Shown here in pieces: positions 1 to 5,439 of a stretch of 6,697 nucleotides of DNA. Within the stretch, counting starts at the first letter, position 1; each line of letters starts with the position of its first letter. The position numbers and the translations under genes are program-made. Location: the NCBI GenBank assembly GCA_040217795.1, contig JBEHWK010000167.1:1-6697 (forward strand), read 5' to 3'. Source of the stretch: Clostridium_T sp040217795. GTDB taxonomy: Bacteria > Bacillota > Clostridia > Clostridiales > Clostridiaceae. The notes under the pieces are model-generated. The model did not search any database. It was not told the origin of the DNA and saw only the letters and a list, made by a program, of their open reading frames with translations.

Positions 1-182
1 TTTGTACTTGTGAAGGTGAGATTTCAAAGGATTATCTTGAAGATGATGAGGATATTGAAGCAATTATGTTATCACAGCAGGAGGCAAAAGAACTGTTAGA
101 GAATAATATAAAAATGGATGTCAAAATGTTCATATCTCTCCTGGCTTTTAGTGAATTAGGTGAAAAGTATTTTAGCTTATAG
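1..182 (+). CDS. NUDIX hydrolase, C-terminal fragment (gene starts before the window)
   Basis: An open frame (first whole codon at base 3) runs about 59 codons to a TAG at 180-182. The visible protein contains DYLEDDEDIEAIMLSQQEAK followed by a Leu-rich segment, ELLENNIKMDVKMFISLLAF. This resembles the end of ADP-ribose pyrophosphatase-type NUDIX hydrolases: an acidic D/E-D-E-x-I-E stretch leading into a beta strand, the helix 'SxxEAxELL', then 'hxDhKhhhhLL'. Such enzymes cleave nucleoside diphosphates linked to another group, for example ADP-ribose, in the cytoplasm. The NUDIX box itself (GX5EX7REUXEEXGU) lies before the window, so the family call rests on the tail alone and substrate cannot be judged. 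It is on the same strand as the MerR gene, but that gene has its own promoter 40 bases downstream, so the two need not be co-transcribed. Confidence 0.65.
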   Translation, partial: CTCEGEISKDYLEDDEDIEAIMLSQQEAKELLENNIKMDVKMFISLLAFSELGEKYFSL

Positions 183-221
183 ATATTCTATATGCCGCAG
201 TTAAATTTTTGAGATTCACTA

Positions 222-252
222 TTGACTTGGAGTTAACTCCAAGCATTATAAT
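222..252 (+). promoter_or_regulatory. MerR-type promoter with 19-bp spacer and 18-bp palindromic operator
   Basis: The -35 is TTGACT (222-227) and the -10 is TATAAT (247-252), with a 19-bp spacer instead of the usual 17. The spacer region holds a perfect 18-bp palindrome, CTTGGAGTTAACTCCAAG (226-243). Overlong spacers with a centred dyad are the hallmark of promoters that MerR-family proteins activate by untwisting DNA, and CTTGGAGT-type half sites are typical of the AdhR/NmlR branch. The next gene is such a regulator, so autoregulation is the natural reading. The ribosome binding site AGGAGGTG follows at 261-268, seven bases before the ATG. Confidence 0.87.
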
Positions 253-275
253 AGCGTTATAGGAGGTGAAATCTT

Positions 276-665
276 ATGACAATTACAGAAGTAAGTGAAA
301 AATTTGATCTTACCCCGGATACACTCCGATATTATGAACGTATAGGACTGATTCCCCGTGTAAACAGAAATAAAAGCGGAATCAGGGATTTTACTGAAGA
401 AGACTGCAGGTGGGTAGAATTCATAAAATGTATGAGAAGTGCAGGTCTTCCAATTGAAGTACTAATTGAATATGTTTCTTTGTTTCAGCAGGGTGAAGAA
501 ACAAGCGGAGCAAGAAAAGAACTCTTAATGGAACAGCGCAGGCAGCTTTTGGAAAGAATGCAAGACATGAAGAAAACCCTGGACCGTCTGGATTCAAAAA
601 TTGCAAGATATGAAAATGTAGTATATGGAAAAGAAAAAAAACTAAAAAGAATTGAAGAACCTTGA
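276..665 (+). CDS. MerR-family transcriptional regulator, AdhR/NmlR-like
   Basis: A 129-aa DNA-binding regulator. Residues 1-20 form the MerR helix-turn-helix, with the signature LTPDTLRYYERIGLIPRV. A wing region with RNKSGIRDFTEED follows (31-43), then a second helical pair (44-70). Residues ~79-116 are rich in Leu/Arg/Glu/Lys in heptad-like spacing and should form the dimerisation coiled coil. There is no large effector domain, and the length matches AdhR/NmlR proteins. Cys52 (FIKCMRSAGL) falls at the position of the conserved thiol of B. subtilis AdhR, which responds to aldehydes and other electrophiles; a second Cys is at 44. The start is fixed by AGGAGGTG at 261-268. The promoter just upstream has a MerR-type 19-bp spacer and palindrome, so it probably regulates itself. 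No oxidoreductase gene, the usual partner, is adjacent, so other targets must lie elsewhere. The sensing role is inferred from the family. Confidence 0.9.
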   Translation: MTITEVSEKFDLTPDTLRYYERIGLIPRVNRNKSGIRDFTEEDCRWVEFIKCMRSAGLPIEVLIEYVSLFQQGEETSGARKELLMEQRRQLLERMQDMKKTLDRLDSKIARYENVVYGKEKKLKRIEEP

Positions 666-703
666 TATAGTGAGACATATCACAAGTGAACGGGAGTTTT
701 ATT

Positions 704-742
704 AAGAGTGATGACTGGTATGAAGTACCAACCATCACTCTT
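704..742 (+). terminator. Strong two-part hairpin after the MerR gene, possible terminator
   Basis: A perfect 10-bp outer stem (AAGAGTGATG 704-713 with CATCACTCTT 733-742) encloses an AC/AC internal loop, an inner 5-bp stem (TGGTA 716-720 with TACCA 726-730) and a 5-base loop. It lies 38 bases after the MerR stop. The base that follows is C and no real T-run is present on either strand, so it is not a textbook Rho-independent terminator. It could still end MerR transcription, stabilise the mRNA end, or be left over from a mobile element. Confidence 0.45.
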
Positions 743-911
743 CTAATATCAAAAACCCCCCAGTATATTTTGCCAGCTGATTTTTTAGCATTTATTATGA
801 CAAAGTGACTTAAAGCAGCATAAAATCTATATATTCTTTTATTCTTATATAGAAATATTGAAATAAAGAAGTCTTTACACTAAATTCTTTCCAGTTTTCA
901 ATCTTAAAAGT
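743..911. other. Intergenic stretch without recognisable gene
   Basis: Between the MerR-side hairpin and the LysR-side hairpin there is only AT-rich sequence. It includes a C-run (AAAAACCCCCC, about 751-761). I find no credible start with a ribosome binding site, no tRNA-like fold and no clear repeat. The total gene-free distance from the MerR stop to the LysR stop is about 290 bases. Confidence 0.5.
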
Positions 912-946
912 TTGATAGTATTAGTATGTTTTTGTAATACAATCAA
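912..946 (-). terminator. Probable terminator of the LysR gene
   Basis: Reading the minus strand, a 12-bp stem with one T-T mismatch (TTGATTGTATTA pairing with TAATACTATCAA) and an 11-base loop begins about 10 bases after the LysR stop codon. It is followed by ACTTTTAAG. The stem is AT-rich and the T-run short, so its strength is uncertain, but position and orientation suit the LysR gene. Confidence 0.5.
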
Positions 947-955
947 GAAATAATT

Positions 956-1843
956 TTAACTAATAAAGTTCTCTCTTACTAATTGAATAAACAACGACAT
1001 TGCAGGACTGATCCATTTATTTTTATGATAAGCATATATTGCTGAAATTTTAGCATCCGAACATCCTACTTTAAGTTCTTTTAGTGTGCCATTTTTAAGC
1101 TCTTCTTCTACTGTAAAACGAGGTAAAAATGAGATTCCTAAATTACTAGCAACACATTTTTTTATTGCTTCAATGCTCCAAAGTTCAATTGTGTTATTTA
1201 AGAATATATTGTTTTCAAAAAAATAACTTTCAAGTATTTGTCTATAAATAGATTCAACTTCATTAATTATGAGGCTTGTATTTATTTTTTGATTTGGCGT
1301 GCTGAAATCTGAATCTTCTTGCTTAAGTAATGGCGAACCGATTAAAGCTAAATTGAAATCAGAAAGCTTAACAGTAGTTAAATTATCATTTTGGCTTCCT
1401 ACATCATACATTAAACCAAGGTCTACCTCACCATCAGATAGGATATTTTTTATAGCATAACAATTGATAGAAATTATAGAAAGTTTTACATTAGGAGCTT
1501 TTTCTTTAAATAAGCTCAATATATTTTGTAATTTATAAGACATCAATGATTCTGCAACAGCAATTCTTAATTCTCCTGTAATGTTATCTCCATATTTACC
1601 AATACTCTCAATTTTTTTTACTGTATTAAGTAGTTCACTTGCATAAGGTATCAATTCTTTTCCTAGTGAAGTTAATACCATATTACGTCCAAATTTTTCA
1701 AATAATTTGATTGAGAGTTCCTGCTCTAACTGTTGAATTTGAGATGTAACAGTGGATTGTGTATACCCCAATTTCGTTGCAGCATTTGAAAAAGTACCTT
1801 CTTCAATAATGCTTTTAAAGGTCTTAAAATGTCTTATATCCAT
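956..1843 (-). CDS. LysR-family transcriptional regulator
   Basis: A 295-aa LysR-type regulator. The N-terminal winged HTH covers residues 1-60: FKTFKSIIEEGTFSNAA, then LGYTQSTVTSQIQQLEQEL, LFEKFGR and LTSLGKEL, all standard LysR signatures. A linker helix follows to ~85. The rest is a two-lobe substrate-binding-like effector domain (GELRIAVAESL opening the first lobe; VDLGLMYDV; later SNLGISFLPRFTVEEEL). The frame is open to an ATG at 1900, but I start at 1843. GGAG (1852-1855 on the complement) sits correctly before that ATG, the protein then begins MDIRHFKTF as in the family, and a good promoter lies between the two candidates. It is divergent from the thiolase operon across a 243-bp gap, the classic arrangement for a LysR protein controlling its neighbour and itself. 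The effector is unknown; an acyl-CoA or redox-linked metabolite is only a guess. Confidence 0.92.
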   Translation of the reverse strand: MDIRHFKTFKSIIEEGTFSNAATKLGYTQSTVTSQIQQLEQELSIKLFEKFGRNMVLTSLGKELIPYASELLNTVKKIESIGKYGDNITGELRIAVAESLMSYKLQNILSLFKEKAPNVKLSIISINCYAIKNILSDGEVDLGLMYDVGSQNDNLTTVKLSDFNLALIGSPLLKQEDSDFSTPNQKINTSLIINEVESIYRQILESYFFENNIFLNNTIELWSIEAIKKCVASNLGISFLPRFTVEEELKNGTLKELKVGCSDAKISAIYAYHKNKWISPAMSLFIQLVRENFIS

Positions 1844-1871
1844 TAATTTCACTCCAATCTTTATATTAAGT

Positions 1872-1900
1872 ATAATACATTGAAAATAATGAACTGTCAA
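1872..1900 (-). promoter_or_regulatory. Promoter of the LysR gene
   Basis: On the minus strand a consensus -35 TTGACA (complement of 1895-1900) is followed by a 17-bp spacer and TATTAT (complement of 1872-1877). It lies about 30-55 bases before the chosen LysR ATG. It supports the start at 1843 over the longer frame, whose ATG at 1900 overlaps the -35. Confidence 0.75.
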
Positions 1901-1915
1901 TTCGAAAACATCAAT

Positions 1916-1944
1916 TTTACAAATATATAGTTCTCTGATAATAT
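1916..1944 (+). promoter_or_regulatory. Candidate promoter P1 of the thiolase operon
   Basis: TTTACA (1916-1921), a 17-bp spacer and TAATAT (1939-1944). Its -35 is only 15 bp from the -35 of the divergent LysR promoter, so a LysR protein bound between them could affect both. A direct repeat of TCAATT (1897-1902 and 1911-1916) and a TTCGAA dyad lie in this gap. In such AT-rich DNA promoter-like matches arise easily, so the call is moderate. Confidence 0.4.
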
Positions 1945-1977
1945 AAATTCATAGAGTAATTGCAAAATGAAAATGAA

Positions 1978-2007
1978 TTGATTAAGTTTTGTGAATAACC
2001 CTATATT
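1978..2007 (+). promoter_or_regulatory. Candidate promoter P2 of the thiolase operon
   Basis: TTGATT (1978-1983), an 18-bp spacer and TATATT (2002-2007). Transcription would start near 2014, giving a leader of about 70 bases with the Rex-like site some 25 bases after the start. This arrangement would suit repression by roadblock. It is an alternative or addition to P1. Confidence 0.4.
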
Positions 2008-2038
2008 AATAAAAATAAATGAATCCGTACATCAAAAT

Positions 2039-2056
2039 TTGTTAAAAAAATAACAA
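2039..2056. promoter_or_regulatory. Rex-type operator upstream of the thiolase
   Basis: The 18-bp sequence TTGTTAAAAAAATAACAA has perfect 6-bp inverted arms (TTGTTA and TAACAA) with a 6-base centre. Against the clostridial Rex consensus TTGTTAANNNNTTAACAA it matches 13 of 14 fixed positions, with A for T at position 12 (base 2050). Rex is the NADH/NAD+-sensing repressor known to control thiolase and butyryl-CoA/alcohol genes in clostridia. The site ends 17 bases before the AGGAGGAG ribosome binding site of the thiolase, downstream of both candidate promoters. The site is seen; Rex binding is inferred. Confidence 0.75.
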
Positions 2057-2086
2057 GATCACTTTTCATTATAGGAGGAGTAAATA

Positions 2087-3265
2087 ATGAGGGATGTAGT
2101 AATAGTAAGTGCAGTAAGAACTGCAATAGGAGCGTATGGGAAATCTTTAAAGGATGTACCAGCAGTTGAGTTAGGTGCAATAGTAATAAAAGAGGCTGTT
2201 AGAAGAGCAAATATAAAGCCAGAGGAAATTAACGAAGTTATTTTTGGAAATGTACTTCAAGCAGGGTTAGGTCAAAATCCAGCAAGGCAAGCGGCTGTGA
2301 AAGCAGGATTACCTGAAGAAATACCTGCGGTTACAATTAATAAGGTTTGCGGATCAGGACTTAGATCTATAAGTTTAGCAGCTCAAATTATAAAAGCTGG
2401 GGATGCAGATACTATTGTAGTAGGTGGTATGGAAAATATGTCTAGCGCACCATTTTTACTGAATAATGCAAGATGGGGACAAAGAATGGGACATGGTGAA
2501 TTAGTAGATGAAATGATAAAAGATGGTTTGTGGGATGCTTTCAATGACTATCATATGGGAGTAACAGCAGAAAATGTGGCAGAAAAATGGAATATAACAA
2601 GAGAAGAGCAAGATGAGTTTTCACTTTTATCACAACAAAAAGCTGAAATGGCAATTAAGAATGGAGAATTTAAAGATGAAATAGTTCCAGTAATAATTAA
2701 ATCAAAGAAAGGTGAAATAATATTTGACCAAGATGAATTTCCAAGATTTGGTAATACTATAGAAGCATTACAAAAACTTAAGCCCATTTTCAAAGAAAAT
2801 GGTACAGTGACAGCAGGAAATGCTTCTGGTTTAAATGATGGGGCAGCGGCATTAGTAATAATGAGTGCAGATAAAGCTAAAGCTCTAGGAATAAAATCAC
2901 TTGCCAAAATTACTTCTTATGGATCAGCTGGACTTAGCCCAGAAATAATGGGATATGGCGCTTTTTATGCAACAAAAGCTGCTTTAGATAAAATTAATTT
3001 AAAAGCTGGAGCTTTAGACTTAATCGAAGCCAACGAAGCATATGCATCTCAAAGTATAGCAATAACTAAAGATTTGAATTTGGATATGAGTAAAGTTAAT
3101 GTTAATGGTGGTGCTATAGCACTTGGGCATCCTATAGGTGCATCTGGTGCACGTATTTTAGTAACATTACTATATGCTATGGAAAAAAGGAATGCAAAGA
3201 AAGGACTTGCAACCCTATGCATTGGGGGAGGACAAGGTACTGCTTTAATAGTTGAAAGAGAATAG
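2087..3265 (+). CDS. thlA: Acetyl-CoA C-acetyltransferase (thiolase, ThlA type)
   Basis: A 392-aa cytoplasmic thiolase that condenses two acetyl-CoA into acetoacetyl-CoA, the first step to butyrate, butanol and acetone in clostridia; the reaction is reversible. The catalytic residues are all present: nucleophile Cys88 in NKVCGSGLRS, His348 in GGAIALGHPIGASGAR, and Cys378 in LCIGGGQGTA, plus the NEA motif at 316-318. Length and residue numbers equal those of C. acetobutylicum ThlA, where Cys88 and Cys378 can form an inactivating disulfide under oxidising conditions; both are kept here. Small departures are NEAYASQ for the usual NEAFAAQ, and GYGAFYATKAAL for GYGPFYATKAA. AGGAGGAG (2073-2080) fixes the start. 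A Rex-type operator and a divergent LysR gene lie upstream. The next gene is 35 bases downstream and probably co-transcribed. No crt, bcd, etf or hbd genes are adjacent, so this is a stand-alone thiolase gene, perhaps a second copy in the genome. Confidence 0.95.
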   Translation: MRDVVIVSAVRTAIGAYGKSLKDVPAVELGAIVIKEAVRRANIKPEEINEVIFGNVLQAGLGQNPARQAAVKAGLPEEIPAVTINKVCGSGLRSISLAAQIIKAGDADTIVVGGMENMSSAPFLLNNARWGQRMGHGELVDEMIKDGLWDAFNDYHMGVTAENVAEKWNITREEQDEFSLLSQQKAEMAIKNGEFKDEIVPVIIKSKKGEIIFDQDEFPRFGNTIEALQKLKPIFKENGTVTAGNASGLNDGAAALVIMSADKAKALGIKSLAKITSYGSAGLSPEIMGYGAFYATKAALDKINLKAGALDLIEANEAYASQSIAITKDLNLDMSKVNVNGGAIALGHPIGASGARILVTLLYAMEKRNAKKGLATLCIGGGQGTALIVERE

Positions 3266-3300
3266 TTATAATTACTAATTTAAGAAAGAAGTGTAGAATA

Positions 3301-4329
3301 ATGACTTTATTAGAGGAGCAAATAAGAAATGAAGCAATTAAAATGGGATATGAAAAGTGTGGAATTATTAAGATTTCTCAGCTTAATGGATTTGAAGATA
3401 AACTTAATGAAAGGATTGTACGCATTCCAGAAACCAAAGGTTTCTACAAAGGACTTTATCGATTTGCTCATTTACAAGATACTCATCCTTGGGCAAAATC
3501 AATTGTCATATGTGTAAGAAGATATGGGAAATATCATATTCCAGAGCATTTAAAGGGTATGATTGCAAAGTATTACTTAGTTGATGGAAGAAAAGATGAA
3601 AACTCAAAAGATTTTCAAGATAGTTTGAACTTCGAAAAATATTTACATGACTTGGGTCTTAGAGCAGAGAATGAAAGAAAGTTTGGTCTTACACCATTAA
3701 GATTTGCAGCAATGAAAGCTGGGCTTGGAATAGTTCGAAAGAATAACTTTTTTTATACTGAAAATGGATCATGGGTGTATTTAGAGGCGTGGCTTATTGA
3801 TAAAGAAATTGAATCTATAGAAGTACCGAAAGTAAAAAAATGTGCTGAAGGGTGTGCTTTATGCATAAAAGCTTGTCCTTCAACTTCTTTATCGGATGCA
3901 TATACAATGAATCCTTTGGCATGTGTATCTTGTATAACTACATTTATGGGTAGGGATATGCCTAATGAAAAATACAGAGAAGAAATAGGAAATTGGGTTT
4001 ATGGATGTGATGCATGCCAAGATGCATGCCCGATGAATAAAAATCGTTGGAAGGAAACAGAAGAGTTTCCTAATTTGCAAGAATTAAGTGAACATATATC
4101 CTTAGAAAAAATTCTAAAAATGGAATATTCCTTTTTAGAACAAGTAATGCAACCAAAATTTTGGTATATAGACAAAGCTGATGTTTGGAAATGGAAAGTA
4201 AATGCTATAAATGCAATGGTAAATGACTTTAGGTTTGAATATAGAGAACCTATATTGTATGCTTGTAATGATAGTAATTTAAAAGTTAGAGAAATGGCGG
4301 AGTGGGCAATTGAAAAATTGAATTTGTAA
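3301..4329 (+). CDS. Double [4Fe-4S] cluster protein related to QueG (epoxyqueuosine reductase-like)
   Basis: A 342-aa protein of the QueG / reductive-dehalogenase-like iron-sulfur class. The central part (~120-170) has the QueG-like core RFAAMKAGLGIVRKNNFFYT then GSWVYLEAWLID. Two cluster motifs follow: C181-x3-C185-x2-C188-x3-C192-P, and C236-x2-C239-x3-C243-P, with C208 and C211 between them, enough for two [4Fe-4S] clusters. The C-terminus (~312-340) is a HEAT-like helix pair, as in QueG. QueG uses cobalamin and an active-site Asp in a DSxP motif just before the AGLG element to reduce epoxyqueuosine in tRNA. Here that stretch reads FGLTPLRF with no Asp, and the first cluster motif has one extra residue, so a true QueG role is doubtful. 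The start has only a weak ribosome site (AAGAAAG, 3282-3288), and the gene sits 35 bases after the thiolase, suggesting co-expression. A redox or electron-transfer role is inferred; substrate unknown. Confidence 0.8.
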   Translation: MTLLEEQIRNEAIKMGYEKCGIIKISQLNGFEDKLNERIVRIPETKGFYKGLYRFAHLQDTHPWAKSIVICVRRYGKYHIPEHLKGMIAKYYLVDGRKDENSKDFQDSLNFEKYLHDLGLRAENERKFGLTPLRFAAMKAGLGIVRKNNFFYTENGSWVYLEAWLIDKEIESIEVPKVKKCAEGCALCIKACPSTSLSDAYTMNPLACVSCITTFMGRDMPNEKYREEIGNWVYGCDACQDACPMNKNRWKETEEFPNLQELSEHISLEKILKMEYSFLEQVMQPKFWYIDKADVWKWKVNAINAMVNDFRFEYREPILYACNDSNLKVREMAEWAIEKLNL

Positions 4330-4361
4330 AAAATTCTATTTATAGATGAGTTAAGATGATA

Positions 4362-4898
4362 TTATGATTTGATATGTTTTGGAAGATACTTATAGGCATC
4401 CAAATTATTTGCTGTTGCCGTATTTATTAAACTAAATATAATTGCTGACGCTTCCGCCCCCGCCTGGGAATCGGAAAACATAGAGTTTTTTCTGGTAATT
4501 GCTACTGGTTTCACAGCAATTTCAGATAAATTATTGGATAGAGGTATTCTCCCATCAAGAAGAAAATTGGTAAAGTATTTTTTATGATTTAGAGTGTAGT
4601 TAAGAGCTTTTTTTAACATATCCTGATTGGTGAATGTTTTTTCTGCCCATGCAGAAAAGGCATCCAATACAGGGACGCTGTATATAAGTCTGTAATTTTT
4701 CCTTTCTTCTGGGGATAGCTCTCTCCATTTTCTTTCTAATTTAAAGAGTTTATCACAATATGCACGTCCAATGGCTCCGCCAGATCCGATAATCTCTTCT
4801 TTATTTGAATCTAGTGGAATAGCATCCAGATAATATCTTCTTAAATGACTAAAGCATAAGCATCTGGTAATACCTTCAACTTTTTCGTATCCAGAATA
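4362..4898 (-). pseudogene. IS66-family transposase remnant (C-terminal third)
   Basis: Reading the minus strand from about 4898, an uninterrupted frame of ~178 codons matches the C-terminal part of IS66 TnpC. It runs YSGYEKVEGITRC, SHLRRYY, GRAYCDKLFKLERKWRELSP, VLDAFSAWAEK, then NYTLNHKKYFTNFLLDGRIP, LSNNLSEIAVKP, ITRKNSMFSDSQAGAEASA and NNLDAYKYL. The last catalytic Glu (NNLSE, codon 4521-4523) is present. The two catalytic Asp residues and the whole N-terminal two thirds are missing. The usual 'TDGY' ahead of SGYEKV becomes KNPY exactly where the ISL3 left end begins. The tail ends early (YKYLPKHIKS, stop at 4362), so the C-terminus is also cut or altered, and no IS66 terminal repeat is seen. 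An internal TTG at 4665-4667 could start a shorter frame but is not a real gene start. It faces the QueG-like gene tail to tail, 32 bases away. It is non-functional. Confidence 0.85.
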
Positions 4899-4918
4899 GG
4901 GGTTCTTTCCAAAGTTAA

Positions 4919-4947
4919 TTGAATTTATAGTAAAGAAGTCTTATTAT
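4919..4947 (+). promoter_or_regulatory. Candidate transposase promoter in the ISL3 left end
   Basis: TTGAAT (4919-4924), a 17-bp spacer and TATTAT (4942-4947) lie just inside the presumed left terminal repeat, ~50 bases before the transposase start. Its -35 overlaps the repeat, so transposase binding could shut it down. This is inferred from sequence only. Confidence 0.4.
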
Positions 4948-4995
4948 AAAATTAAGAATGATAATAAACTCTTATGATTAAGGATGTGCTTATTC

Positions 4996-5439
4996 ATGGA
5001 TGAATTTATCAAAATGTTAAATGAAGACTATGAACTAATGAATTATAGAATTAAAGAAAAAATAATTGTTTTTGAAATTGCTTCAAATAAAAGAAATTGC
5101 ACTTGTCCATACTGTGGTATGGTTTCATCTAGAGTACACTCTACCTATCAAAGGGATATACAAGATTTACCGATTCATAATAAGCAAACAATCTTGCTAG
5201 TAAATACCAGAAAAATGTTCTGTGACAATCCAGACTGCCAAGTTACAACATTTGCCGAACGTCATCCATTTGTTGCAAAAAGCGGAAAGAAAACAGAGCG
5301 ATTAGTAGCAAATATATTGGCGACCTCTCTGCAGCTTAGTTCTATTAGTGCTTCTAAACTTTTAAGTACAGAATCTATTAAAATTTGTAAAAGTAGTATT
5401 TGCACACTACTTAAAAAAAATGCCGTCCATTGTAAATAA
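4996..5439 (+). CDS. ISL3-family transposase, N-terminal part (zinc finger and HTH)
   Basis: A 147-aa product covering the DNA-binding half of an ISL3 transposase. It has a zinc ribbon with C37-P-Y-C40 and C76-D-N-P-D-C81, separated by the family segment SSRVHSTYQRDIQDLP. An HTH-like region follows at ~105-140 (ATSLQLSSISASKLLS...SSICTLLKK). I start at the ATG at 4996 (MDEFIKMLNEDYEL), with AAGGA at 4980-4984 as ribosome site. An in-frame ATG at 4984 overlaps that site and adds only MCLF. The frame ends at TAA 5437-5439, 17 bases after a run of eight A (5413-5420). The homology does not stop there but continues in the +1 frame. Alone this product lacks the catalytic domain. It could be inert or could act as a DNA-binding repressor of transposition, as N-terminal products do in IS1 and IS3; that role is a hypothesis. 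Confidence 0.85.
   Translation: MDEFIKMLNEDYELMNYRIKEKIIVFEIASNKRNCTCPYCGMVSSRVHSTYQRDIQDLPIHNKQTILLVNTRKMFCDNPDCQVTTFAERHPFVAKSGKKTERLVANILATSLQLSSISASKLLSTESIKICKSSICTLLKKNAVHCK
5413..5420 (+). other. A8 run at the transposase frame junction
   Basis: Eight A bases (CTTAAAAAAAATGCC) mark the exact place where the ISL3 homology moves from the upstream frame to the +1 frame. With seven A the proteins join as ...CTLLKKMPSIVNKSK, which matches the family sequence without a gap. Either RNA polymerase or ribosome slippage could do this, or it is an inactivating one-base insertion or a sequencing error. Confidence 0.7.

Noticed and set aside
421..738. Open frame of 105 codons on the minus strand across the MerR gene end and the hairpin
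   Set aside because: It is antisense to a clear MerR gene, its composition (Phe/Leu/His-rich) follows from that overlap, and no start signal is seen.
864..875. TAAAGAAGTCTT, also found at 4931-4942, considered as a repeat or IS end
   Set aside because: One shared 12-mer in 6.7 kb of AT-rich DNA is expected by chance, and the flanks do not match.
1844..1900. N-terminal extension of the LysR protein starting at the ATG at 1900
   Set aside because: The extension has no LysR homology, its ATG overlaps a consensus -35, and the ATG at 1843 has a good ribosome binding site and the family-typical MDIRHFKTF start.
2551..2907. Open frame of 118 codons on the minus strand opposite the thiolase
   Set aside because: It lies wholly inside a well-recognised gene, has no ribosome binding site or family resemblance, and is expected by chance.
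3889..4080. Cys-rich 63-codon minus-strand frame
   Set aside because: Its cysteines and histidines come from reading the complement of the Fe-S cluster motifs of the real gene.
4984..4995. Transposase start at the ATG at 4984
   Set aside because: The ATG overlaps the likely ribosome binding site AAGGA and adds only MCLF; MDEFIKML at 4996 fits the family start better.
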